A stretch of 7,932 nt of DNA from Moraxellaceae bacterium UBA2031 (GCA_002333145.1 DDBN01000044.1:13743-21674); one strand, 5' to 3'. Positions 1-6,263 are shown, counted from the stretch's first letter. A program made the numbers and translations. The notes: generated by a model not told the origin, from the letters alone.

Positions 1-225
1 AAGTTGCATGCGGACAAGGCCGAGGTGGTTGGGCAGATCATGACCCAAGCTGTGATGGTAGCCAGAGAGGACATGCATATCGTGGCGCTGATTGAGTTGC
101 TCTCCGATAAGGGGATGCACCACATTCCCATCATCAATGCCGAGGAGCAACTGAGTGGCATGGTCACCCAGTCCGACCTGATTGCAGGGCTGTTCCACCG
201 AGTGCGCCAGCAAGGGGTGGCTTGA
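1..225 (+). CDS. C-terminal part of a CBS-domain protein (HPP family type), cut by window edge
   Basis: The reading frame is open from the first base to a TGA at 223-225, so 74 residues of a longer protein are seen and its start lies outside the window. The visible part reads as the second half of a CBS pair: GQIMTQAVMV (the usual 'V.DIMT..V..V' entry), a helix ALIELLSDKGMHHIPIIN, then GMVTQSDLIAGLF, the typical closing strand and helix. CBS pairs bind adenine nucleotides and regulate an attached domain. This ending, with its short tail after the TQSDLIAGL motif, resembles HPP-family membrane proteins that carry C-terminal CBS domains, but the membrane part is not visible, so the family assignment is an inference. 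No terminator is seen between this gene and the downstream cytochrome gene. Confidence 0.8.
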   Translation, partial: KLHADKAEVVGQIMTQAVMVAREDMHIVALIELLSDKGMHHIPIINAEEQLSGMVTQSDLIAGLFHRVRQQGVA

Positions 226-318
226 TAGCTGCTCTTAGCTAACGGCCCATTGATAGGAGCCCTTTGGCGGCAGTGTTGGCGGGAGTGGCGAGAAGTGAGA
301 GGGCCATCTGAACCGCTT

Positions 319-345
319 TTGGCATCAGGAGTTTGCGGGTATACT
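319..345 (+). promoter_or_regulatory. Putative sigma70-like promoter for the cytochrome c5 gene
   Basis: A good -10 box TATACT lies at 340-345. Upstream, TTGGCA at 319-324 matches the -35 consensus at five of six bases but with a short 15-bp spacer; TTTTGG at 317-322 gives a 16- to 17-bp arrangement with a poorer match. Transcription would start near 352, about 50 nt before the GTG start at 401. Seen by eye only. Confidence 0.45.
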
Positions 346-358
346 GCGATGGTCATTG

Positions 359-377
359 GGCGGGGGCTTCTCCCGCC
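359..377 (+). other. Stem-loop at the 5' end of the cytochrome c5 leader
   Basis: GGCGGG (359-364) pairs with CCCGCC (372-377), with one extra G-T pair and a 5-nt loop GCTTC. It would sit within the first 10-25 nt of the transcript predicted from the -10 box at 340-345 and 15 nt upstream of the GAGG ribosome binding site. There is no T-tract, so it is not a terminator. A 5' stabilising hairpin is the simplest reading. Confidence 0.4.
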
Positions 378-400
378 TGCCAAATTCTGATGAGGTTATC

Positions 401-886
401 GTGAAGAAGATCTCCCTGCTACTTGCTGTGCTTGGACTCTCTGTGGCTGGTTCTGCTCTGGCTGCTCAGACGACCAAAGACGTATCCCCACACGCCTTAG
501 GCGAACGCTCTATTTACTCTGAGCGCGCCACGATTGAGCGCATCACCGCCGTTGGCCGTGTATGTGTGGAAGGTAAAGAGTGCGAAGGTGCTCCTGCGGC
601 TGTTGCTGCTGCTCCAGCTGCTGCTGATGGTGCCGCTGCTGCCGGCCGCCCTGGCGATGCCGTTTACAATGCTAGCTGCTCTGCCTGTCATGGCACGGGT
701 GCAGCTGGCGCACCGAAGCTGGGTGACAAGGGCGCTTGGGGCCCTCGTATTGCTCAGGGCAAGGCCACTCTTCATAAGCATGCAATAATGGGTATTCGCG
801 CCATGCCACCAAAAGGCATGTGCATGACTTGTTCGGATGACGAGATTATGGCCGCTGTGGATTACATGGTTGGCAAAGCCAAGTAA
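401..886 (+). CDS. Cytochrome c5, periplasmic monohaem c-type cytochrome
   Basis: Small electron carrier of the cytochrome c5 type, exported and haem-loaded in the periplasm. I choose the GTG at 401 because GAGG (392-395) lies 5 nt upstream and it opens a clean signal peptide: MKK, a hydrophobic stretch LLLAVLGLSVAG, and a likely cut after SALA (about residue 21). An in-frame start at 356 would place 15 unrelated residues before the signal. In the 161-residue product the haem site is CSACH (Cys93, Cys96, His97). It is followed by the c5 signature GAPKLGDKGAWGPRI, then MPPKG with Met135 as the probable sixth haem ligand, and CMTCSDDE, whose Cys141/Cys144 form the disulfide typical of c5. A second Cys pair (55 and 61) and an Ala-rich linker (residues 62-82) lie between the signal and haem domain. 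In Pseudomonas the equivalent gene is called cycB. It is convergent with rep. Confidence 0.93.
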   Translation: MKKISLLLAVLGLSVAGSALAAQTTKDVSPHALGERSIYSERATIERITAVGRVCVEGKECEGAPAAVAAAPAAADGAAAAGRPGDAVYNASCSACHGTGAAGAPKLGDKGAWGPRIAQGKATLHKHAIMGIRAMPPKGMCMTCSDDEIMAAVDYMVGKAK

Positions 887-901
887 CGCTACGCGCGCTG
901 C

Positions 902-930
902 AAAAAAGGAAGCTTCGGCTTCCTTTTTTT
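902..930 (+). terminator. Strong intrinsic terminator, probably bidirectional
   Basis: GGAAGC (908-913) and GCTTCC (918-923) form a perfect 6-bp stem around a TTCG tetraloop, extended by six A residues before (902-907) and seven T residues after (924-930). It lies 15 nt after the cytochrome c5 stop codon. The A-tract and T-tract make it symmetrical, so it can also stop leftward rep transcription, although it is about 105 nt beyond the rep stop. Confidence 0.92.
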
Positions 931-1034
931 ATGGCTAATTTTTAAAGGAATAACTGGAGGAAAGGTAAAGGTAATCTCTGAAAATAAGAGTAGGTGACGA
1001 TAGAGGATGAATAAGAGCCGGTGCGTCCAAACGC

Positions 1035-3041
1035 TTACTTGAACATATCCTTCAGGCCCGCTAAATGCGCATGACCCAATGCTTTCTTTTGTTCGGGTGT
1101 CTTATTGCTAGTCTTACCTTCCCACTCCACGTCTTCCGCTGGCAGCTCATCCAGAAAGCGACTCGGCGTGGTCGGCATATTTTCGCCGCCGGAACGACGC
1201 TTCTGCGCCAGCGTCAGCGTTAGTGTCTTACGGGCACGCGTGATGCCCACATACATAAGTCGGCGTTCTTCCTCAATAGTCTCCGCTTGAATACTGTTGC
1301 GATGCGGCAGCAGATCTTCTTCCATGCCGATCATATAGGTGTGTGGAAACTCCAGACCTTTTGCAGCATGCAGTGTCATTAGCTGCACACGATCAGAGTC
1401 ATCTTCTTCAGCTTGTTGTTCCAGCAAGTCCATCAGCACCAGCTTACGAATGACGTTCTCGATATTCTTGTCATCTTCGTCATCCTGCTTGTCTGCCATT
1501 CGTTGAATAGAGGCAAGAAAGGTCTGCACATTCTCGATACGTTTTTCGGCAGCGGCGGGCGTGCCGGATGTATCAAGAAGATGGTCGTCATAGCCAATAT
1601 CAATCAGCATTTGGCGAATGGCATTAAGGCTGTCGCCTTCAACAACGCGCTGGGCGGTCTCCTGCATCCAGCGGTGAAAGTCTTGTAGATTGCCGATTTG
1701 GCGATCATTCAGGTGCAGGCCAAGGCCCATCTCATCGCAGGCAGCATACATTGAGCATCCGCGCTGCTGCGCGTAACTACCGAGCTTTTCTAATGTAGAT
1801 GGACCAATATCACGCTTGGGCGTGTTCACCACGCGCAGAAAGGCATTATCGTCATCAGGGTTGATAATAAGCCGAAGGTAGCCCATCACATCTTTGATTT
1901 CTGCGCGCGAGAAAAAGGACTGGCCGCCAGATACCTTATAAGGAATTTGAAATTCACGCAGTTTGGTTTCAAGAATGCGTGACTGGAAGTTGCCACGATA
2001 CAAAATAGCAAAATCGCGGAATTCACTGCGATGCATGAGCTTGTGATTAAGGATGTCAGTCACCACCCGTTCGGCTTCGGCATCTTCGTTGACACAGGTA
2101 AGGATGCGAATGGGCTCGCCCATGCCAAGCTCACTCCACAGTTTCTTTTCGAAGACATGCGGATTATTGGCGATCACTGCGTTGGCGGCTTTCAGGATGC
2201 GGGCAGTCGAGCGATAGTTCTGTTCCAGTTTCACTACAGTGAGGCTGGGGAAGTCTTTGGCCAGCTCAGCAAGATTTTCTGGTCGCGCACCACGCCAAGC
2301 ATAAATGGATTGGTCGTCGTCACCCACGGCCGTGAGTGCGCCGCGTGTGCCGACAAGAAGTTTTACCAGCAGATATTGTGCGGAGTTGGTGTCTTGGTAT
2401 TCATCCACCAGCAAGTAATGTATCCGGTTCTGCCAGCGCTCCCGCAATTCTTGATTGTCACGAAAGCCAATTGTGGGTAGCAAGATCAGATCATCAAAAT
2501 CGACCGCGTTATAAGCGCGCAAGTGTCGGTTATAAACTTCATAAATTTTTGCCGCGAGTAATTCGCCATCGTTTTCGGCTTTGTTAACGGCTTCTTCTGG
2601 GCTGATCAGTTGGTTCTTGAAGCCAGAAACAAGATTACGAATAAGGTCGATCTTATCGCTGGCATTTTCGCGGTGCAGCAGTTCGCCAATGAGCGACTTG
2701 GAATCGTCGGCATCAAAAATGGAAAAGCCTTTCTTGAGGCCAAAGTACTCCATCTCACGACGCAGAATGTTAAGACCCAGATTATGAAAAGTGGACACGG
2801 TAAGGCCGCGTGCCTCGGCGCCTTGTACCAATTTGCTGGCACGTTCTTTCATTTCGCGCGCAGCCTTGTTGGTAAAGGTTACCGCCACAATTTTGGAGGC
2901 GGAAATGCCGCACTCTTGAATCAGGTAGGCAATTTTTGTCGTGATGACGGATGTTTTGCCAGAGCCGGCACCGGCAAGCACGAGCAGAGGACCACTGATG
3001 TGATGGACGGCTTCGCGTTGGGGGGTATTGAGAGTGGTCAC
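1035..3041 (-). CDS. rep: ATP-dependent DNA helicase Rep (UvrD/Rep superfamily 1A)
   Basis: A 3'-5' single-stranded DNA translocase and helicase that helps replication forks move past bound proteins. The 668-residue product (E. coli Rep has 673) shows all superfamily 1 motifs, numbered from the GTG start: Q motif LNTPQREAV near the N terminus; Walker A AGAGSGKT (about 23-30, catalytic Lys29); motif Ia VTFTNKAAREM; Walker B LLVDEYQDT (Asp213, Glu214); motif III GDDDQSIYAWRGA; motif IV EQNYRS; motif V LMTLHAAKGLEF; motif VI EERRLMYVGITRA. The Rep-type stretches ILKAANAVIANNPHVFEKKLWSELG and INPDDDNAFLRVVNTPKR favour Rep over UvrD or PcrA. Start choice: the frame is open to a TTG at 3062, but the GTG at 3041 gives MTTLNTPQREAV, which aligns with the MRLNPGQQQAV of E. 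coli Rep. Neither start has a good Shine-Dalgarno sequence (GGAA sits 12 nt before the GTG). It is monocistronic and convergent with cytochrome c5. Confidence 0.95.
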   Translation of the reverse strand: MTTLNTPQREAVHHISGPLLVLAGAGSGKTSVITTKIAYLIQECGISASKIVAVTFTNKAAREMKERASKLVQGAEARGLTVSTFHNLGLNILRREMEYFGLKKGFSIFDADDSKSLIGELLHRENASDKIDLIRNLVSGFKNQLISPEEAVNKAENDGELLAAKIYEVYNRHLRAYNAVDFDDLILLPTIGFRDNQELRERWQNRIHYLLVDEYQDTNSAQYLLVKLLVGTRGALTAVGDDDQSIYAWRGARPENLAELAKDFPSLTVVKLEQNYRSTARILKAANAVIANNPHVFEKKLWSELGMGEPIRILTCVNEDAEAERVVTDILNHKLMHRSEFRDFAILYRGNFQSRILETKLREFQIPYKVSGGQSFFSRAEIKDVMGYLRLIINPDDDNAFLRVVNTPKRDIGPSTLEKLGSYAQQRGCSMYAACDEMGLGLHLNDRQIGNLQDFHRWMQETAQRVVEGDSLNAIRQMLIDIGYDDHLLDTSGTPAAAEKRIENVQTFLASIQRMADKQDDEDDKNIENVIRKLVLMDLLEQQAEEDDSDRVQLMTLHAAKGLEFPHTYMIGMEEDLLPHRNSIQAETIEEERRLMYVGITRARKTLTLTLAQKRRSGGENMPTTPSRFLDELPAEDVEWEGKTSNKTPEQKKALGHAHLAGLKDMFK

Positions 3042-3090
3042 GGCTCGGGGGGTTTCCAGCAAATCGGGTTGGGGCAGGACTGCCGGCGCT

Positions 3091-3119
3091 ACACCCCATT
3101 CATAATGCGAGTGGGGTGT
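3091..3119 (-). other. Perfect 8-bp hairpin in the rep leader
   Basis: ACACCCCA (3091-3098) and TGGGGTGT (3112-3119) are perfectly complementary around a 13-nt loop. On the rep strand this lies 50 nt upstream of the GTG start and about 10 nt after the start site predicted from the -10 box at 3137-3142. No T-tract follows it on the minus strand, so it is not an intrinsic terminator. It could be an mRNA-stabilising or regulatory leader structure, or a protein-binding inverted repeat. Confidence 0.5.
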
Positions 3120-3136
3120 TTATGTTGGGGGGAGCG

Positions 3137-3165
3137 ATTCTAGCGGTTAGAGGGGGATGCGTCAG
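3137..3165 (-). promoter_or_regulatory. Putative sigma70 promoter for rep
   Basis: Read on the minus strand, CTGACG (3165-3160; four of six bases match the -35 consensus) is followed by a 17-bp spacer and TAGAAT (3142-3137; five of six match the -10 consensus). Transcription would start near 3130, giving a leader of about 90 nt. The sequence CTAGCGGTTAG (3140-3150), one base from the CTAACnGTTAG palindrome found upstream of the paralogue genes, overlaps the spacer and the upstream end of the -10 box. Confidence 0.5.
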
Positions 3166-3186
3166 CCGCAGTGGTCAGACAGTGAC

Positions 3187-3224
3187 AAAAAAACGGCCCC
3201 TAAGCCGACGGAGCTTGTGGAGCC
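3187..3224 (-). terminator. Intrinsic terminator after the PF10118 gene cluster
   Basis: On the minus strand GGCTCC (3224-3219) pairs with GGGGCC (3200-3195; one T-G wobble), with an inner AAGC/GCTT pairing (3215-3212 with 3205-3202) inside the loop. One base later comes a run of seven T residues (3193-3187). It lies 40 nt beyond the stop codon of the last paralogue and just upstream of the rep promoter, so it separates the two minus-strand transcripts. Confidence 0.75.
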
Positions 3225-3264
3225 AAGAGGGTAAAGCAGGGTGCCCTGTATCAGGTATTTGGGA

Positions 3265-4392
3265 TTAGTTAGCAGGGTTTGGTTTACGCATCGGTTTTTG
3301 GGCAGGCTTTTGGCTTCCCTCCACCTTATTTGCCGGTTTATCAAGCGACCTTGGTTTTACCGGCGGCAGTGTCGCCGCCTTTGACTTAGCAGCCTTCGCG
3401 GGGATCACGGCCTTTTTGGGGGCGGCTGCTTTTGCTTGAGTGGCTAGCTTTAGGGCAGCTAGTTTGCGAGCGCGGGGTGCTTTGGTGGGAGTGGCTGTTT
3501 GAACCACATCGGCCACCACCGCTGGTGTGGTGGAAATAGCGGTTACCGCGACCTTCTGATGAGCCGAGGCCTCGTCCAGTTTCAGGGCCTTCTTCCACTG
3601 TTCTAGCACGGCTCGGTTGTCGTGCTGCCAGGGGTGAAAATCACGGCGGTAGTACTTCAGGTAAGACGGAATCAGCTTGCGAAAGTGGCCTTTGCGGCCC
3701 CACATCCGATCCAGTCCTTTAAGCCACATGGGGATATCAAAAAGCTTGCCATCCGCCTTAAGTAAGCGTGCCTGAAACCAAGTAGTGTGCATCATGAAAA
3801 AGAAAGTGGTGATGGCCATGGCCCTGATACGAATGCGATAGTCGCCAACCAGCGCCTGATACACATCAAAAGCCACTGCCTTGTGTTCGCTTTCTTCCAC
3901 CGCATGCCAGAGCCACAGTTTTTGCATCGACTCGTCAAAGCTGTTGTAGATATCTGGCTCAGTCAGCATCTGCTCGGCGAGGATGGCGGTGAAATGCTCA
4001 AGGGCACACGTAATCGCCAGTTGGCGCTCAGCCGGAAATTTGCCTTTGATGAAGGTCAGCCGTTTCTGTATGAAGGTTTCGATAAAGCCCAGATCAATGC
4101 CATGCTGGATTGCATAGTCGTTGTAATGACTATGCTCACGCGCGTGCATGGCCTCCTGACCAATAAAGGCACTGACCTGCCGCTTTAATAACGGGTCGGT
4201 AATTTGATCCTGCATCTGCCGCACGCTGTGCACAAAAAAACGTTCACCTTCAGGAAAGGTGGCCGACAGTGCGTTCAGCAGATGGGTGAAATAAGGGTCA
4301 TTGCCGGCCCAGTAGCGCGGGATATCTTTGAAGCGAAAATCCATGCGCCTCACGGTAATGCCGATATCAAGATGCGCTACGCGGGCTGTCAT
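3265..4392 (-). CDS. PF10118/COG3687 'metal-dependent hydrolase' with basic C-terminal tail (third gene of the cluster)
   Basis: The 375-residue product has a core of about 270 residues and an extra tail. Family hallmarks in order: VRRMDFRFKDIPRYW (14-28), FPEGERFFV (46-54), GQEAMHAREH (78-87), QLAITCALEHFTA (124-136), LWLWHAVEESEHKAVAFDVYQ (159-179) and YYRRDFHP (247-254). Glu80, His83, Glu132, His163, Glu167 and His170 are probable metal ligands (see findings). A hydrophobic segment around 190-206 may touch the membrane. From about residue 275 to the end the protein becomes low-complexity Ala/Lys/Pro, strongly basic (19 Lys/Arg against 2 Asp/Glu in residues 301-375). The tail is absent from the two neighbours. 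The ATG overlaps the previous gene's stop by 4 bp (ATGA) and has GGAG (4404-4401) 8 nt upstream, so the two are probably translationally coupled. The 'hydrolase' label is a database name; the reaction is not known. Confidence 0.88.
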   Translation of the reverse strand: MTARVAHLDIGITVRRMDFRFKDIPRYWAGNDPYFTHLLNALSATFPEGERFFVHSVRQMQDQITDPLLKRQVSAFIGQEAMHAREHSHYNDYAIQHGIDLGFIETFIQKRLTFIKGKFPAERQLAITCALEHFTAILAEQMLTEPDIYNSFDESMQKLWLWHAVEESEHKAVAFDVYQALVGDYRIRIRAMAITTFFFMMHTTWFQARLLKADGKLFDIPMWLKGLDRMWGRKGHFRKLIPSYLKYYRRDFHPWQHDNRAVLEQWKKALKLDEASAHQKVAVTAISTTPAVVADVVQTATPTKAPRARKLAALKLATQAKAAAPKKAVIPAKAAKSKAATLPPVKPRSLDKPANKVEGSQKPAQKPMRKPNPAN

Positions 4393-5282
4393 GCGGCAGA
4401 CTCCAGTAATTCAGGACGCTTCAGCATGGCGGCGAGCTTGATCAAGCCAGCATCGCGCAAGGCGCGGCTGTCACGTTGGTTGGGGTGAAAGTCACGCTTG
4501 TAATAGGACAGGTAAGCCGGTCCCAGTTTGCGCAGAAAGCCATTCTTGCCCAATAGCCACTTCATGCCATCGGCCATGGATTTCCAGTCAGTCTTATCGG
4601 TCATGGCGTTACGCAGCTGCCAGTAATGCAGTGTTTGAAAGCCGATGAATTCGAGTGTGGTGAAGGCCATTTCGCTGGTGCGCACCCAGTAATTGTTGAC
4701 CTGATCTTGGTAAACATCAAACGCCACGGCCTTGTGCTCGCTTTCTTCCACCGCATGCCACAGCCATAGTGGTAGCAGGCGATCATCCATGCCGGCAAAA
4801 AAATCAGGGTATTCCAGAATAGTTTCCGCAAGCATGGCGGTGAAGTGTTCCAGTGCGCAGGTTTTAGCCAGCTGGCGCTCAGGAGACAAGTGCTTGCCCT
4901 GCCACTTCAGGCCGTTCAGCACGAACTCTTCGATTTTCTTTGTCGGCAGGCCCTTCTTTTGCATCAGCGCATTGAAGTGCTCGTGTTCGTTGCCGTGATG
5001 GGCTTCTTGGCCGATAAAGCCTTTCACCTCTTCCTTTAATAGCGGATTGGTGAGGTTTTTCTGGAAATGGCGCACCGAGCGCACAAAAAAACGCTCACCT
5101 TCAGGAAAGGTGCAGGACAGGGAGGTCAGCAGAATGGATTTGAACTGATCGCCAGCAAACCAGTAAACCGGAATGCTCTCATCAAAGGTGAAATCCATGC
5201 GCCGAGGCTGAATATCACTGTTATTGATGCGCTTCACTTTGCTCTGCGGGTTTTCTTGTGGCTGCTTGGCTTGCTTGGCCAT
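4389..5282 (-). CDS. PF10118/COG3687 'metal-dependent hydrolase' paralogue (second gene of the cluster)
   Basis: The 297-residue product belongs to the same family as its two neighbours, with a slightly longer, polar, Lys/Gln-rich N terminus (about residues 1-25). Motifs in order: RRMDFTF (27-33), FPEGERFFV (59-67), GQEAHHGNEH (91-100), QLAKTCALEHFTA (137-149), LWLWHAVEESEHKAVAFDVYQ (172-192) and YYKRDFHP (260-267). Probable metal ligands are Glu93, His96, Glu145, His176, Glu180 and His183. The ATG at 5282 has AGGAG (5295-5291) 8 nt upstream. A palindrome CTAACAGTTAG lies 50 nt upstream of the start, so the gene may have its own regulated promoter besides read-through from the gene above. Several DNA stretches are almost identical to the next gene downstream, pointing to a duplication within this pair. 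Confidence 0.88.
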   Translation of the reverse strand: MAKQAKQPQENPQSKVKRINNSDIQPRRMDFTFDESIPVYWFAGDQFKSILLTSLSCTFPEGERFFVRSVRHFQKNLTNPLLKEEVKGFIGQEAHHGNEHEHFNALMQKKGLPTKKIEEFVLNGLKWQGKHLSPERQLAKTCALEHFTAMLAETILEYPDFFAGMDDRLLPLWLWHAVEESEHKAVAFDVYQDQVNNYWVRTSEMAFTTLEFIGFQTLHYWQLRNAMTDKTDWKSMADGMKWLLGKNGFLRKLGPAYLSYYKRDFHPNQRDSRALRDAGLIKLAAMLKRPELLESAA

Positions 5283-5331
5283 GTGCTGAACTCCTGATCA
5301 CGTATGAACAGAGTATTCCCGTAGAACCGGT

Positions 5332-5342
5332 CTAACAGTTAG
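5332..5342. promoter_or_regulatory. Palindrome CTAACAGTTAG upstream of the second paralogue, candidate operator
   Basis: Two perfect 5-bp half-sites CTAAC/GTTAG around one central base, 50 bp before the ATG at 5282. The same palindrome with a different central base occurs at 6302-6312, about 58 bp before the first paralogue. Two exact occurrences of this pattern in 8 kb, both just upstream of family members, are unlikely by chance. Confidence 0.5.
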
Positions 5343-5360
5343 GCCGTGCGGTGCCATAAT

Positions 5361-5408
5361 CTTGTCATTAAAGGCCAGTCAGTCTGACGGCTGCTGGCCT
5401 ATGACAAG
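5361..5408. other. Long imperfect hairpin between the first and second paralogues
   Basis: CTTGTCAT (5361-5368) pairs with ATGACAAG (5401-5408), and inside it AGGCCAG (5372-5378) pairs with CTGGCCT (5394-5400). A 3-nt bulge (5369-5371) separates the two helices and the apical loop is 15 nt. The base lies 8 nt after the stop codon of the first paralogue. On the minus strand the inner helix is followed only by a short TTT, so it would be at best a weak terminator. Processing, stabilising or partial attenuation between genes of one transcript is possible. Confidence 0.55.
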
Positions 5409-5416
5409 TGGCGGGA

Positions 5417-6244
5417 TCAGTTATCGAACTTCAGCAGCGCTTTGTATTTAGCTTCCATATCGTCGCTGAAGTGGTCTTCTGGGTGAAAGCCAGGGCGGAA
5501 GTAGTCCAGTAAAGGCAAAGCCAGCTCTGACAGAAATCCCTTGTAGCCAAAAAGCGTCCACATGCCTCGCCTCCAGGACGAGATATTCAGGAGTTGCTTG
5601 TCTTTTGCCATCAGGCGCACCTGCTGCTCGACGAGCACTAAGGCCAGAATGGACCAAGCCAGCGCCATAAAGGTGGCGCGAGTACCGTAGCCGTTTTTGT
5701 AAAGATGCTGGTAAGCATCGTAGCAAACTGACTTGTGCTCAGACTCTTCCACGGCATGCCACAGCCACATCTTGCGCATCATCGGGTCGATCATGAGGCC
5801 GTTAATGTCCTCACGTCTCATCAGCTGGTTAGCAATGGTGGCCGTAAAGTGCTCAAGACCACAGGTAATGGCGAGCTGCTGTTTATGGCTCAGAATTTTG
5901 TGGCCAAACTTGAGCAGCTTGCCAACACGGCGGTGCATGTAATCCACATCAATACCGTGCGCTGTGGCATAGTCATTGAAGGCTTTATGCTCCTTGGAGT
6001 GCATGGCCTCTTGGCCGATAAAGGCTGAAATTTCCTTCTGCATGACCGGATCATCAATTTGGTCACGAATGTTGCGCATGCTGGTGACGAAGAAAAACTC
6101 ACCCTCGGGGAATAGCGACGACAGGCTGGTCAGGAAGTGCGTAAGAAATGGGTCGTTGGCGAACCAGTACTTAGGCACGTCCTTAAAGCCGAAGTCCATG
6201 CGTCGGACGGGGAAGCTGGCCTTGATCTTTGCTTGCGCGGTCAT
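5417..6244 (-). CDS. PF10118/COG3687 'metal-dependent hydrolase' paralogue (first gene of the cluster)
   Basis: First transcribed of the three paralogues, 275 residues from the ATG at 6244. That start is preferred over the in-frame GTG at 6247 because GGAG (6255-6252) lies 7 nt from the ATG but only 4 nt from the GTG. Motifs: VRRMDFGFKDVPKYW (13-27), FPEGEFFFV (45-53), GQEAMHSKEH (77-86), QLAITCGLEHFTA (123-135), MWLWHAVEESEHKSVCYDAYQ (159-179) and a C-terminal FRPGFHPED. Probable metal ligands are Glu79, His82, Glu131, His163, Glu167 and His170. A hydrophobic stretch ALAWSILALVLV near 194-205 could be membrane-associated or part of a buried helix. It is divergent from the AraC regulator gene and lies directly behind the repeat-rich intergenic region, which suggests control by that regulator. 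It looks closer to the third paralogue than to the second in its N-terminal half (NDP, SAFIGQEAMH, NDYA, HGID are shared). Confidence 0.88.
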   Translation of the reverse strand: MTAQAKIKASFPVRRMDFGFKDVPKYWFANDPFLTHFLTSLSSLFPEGEFFFVTSMRNIRDQIDDPVMQKEISAFIGQEAMHSKEHKAFNDYATAHGIDVDYMHRRVGKLLKFGHKILSHKQQLAITCGLEHFTATIANQLMRREDINGLMIDPMMRKMWLWHAVEESEHKSVCYDAYQHLYKNGYGTRATFMALAWSILALVLVEQQVRLMAKDKQLLNISSWRRGMWTLFGYKGFLSELALPLLDYFRPGFHPEDHFSDDMEAKYKALLKFDN

Positions 6245-6263
6245 CACATCTCTCCGATTGGTG

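Noticed and set aside
356..400. Upstream in-frame start for the cytochrome c5 gene
   Set aside because: It would add 15 residues before a normal signal peptide, and the added part covers the leader hairpin; GTG 401 has a good ribosome binding site.
931..1034. Small gene or RNA between the c5 terminator and rep
   Set aside because: Purine-rich sequence with no start codon placed behind the GGAGG-like motif, no stable hairpin and no promoter-like boxes seen.
2031..2480. 149-codon plus-strand open frame inside rep
   Set aside because: Antisense shadow of the Walker B to motif IV region of rep; no recognisable domain or ribosome binding site.
2610..3143. 177-codon plus-strand open frame antisense to the rep start
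   Set aside because: It is the reverse complement of conserved Rep helicase motifs (Walker A and motif Ia regions), shows no family features, and would span the rep promoter and leader.
3237..3248. CAGGG/CCCTG inverted repeat just after the third paralogue
   Set aside because: Five base pairs with a 2-nt spacer cannot form a stable RNA hairpin; the terminator at 3187-3224 explains this region better.
3162..3344. 60-codon minus-strand open frame across the cluster terminator
   Set aside because: It overlaps the intrinsic terminator and the end of the third paralogue in another frame, and has no recognisable features.
3787..4188. 133-codon plus-strand open frame inside the third paralogue
   Set aside because: Antisense to the conserved metal-ligand region of the minus-strand gene; the minus-strand frame has clear family motifs and this one does not.
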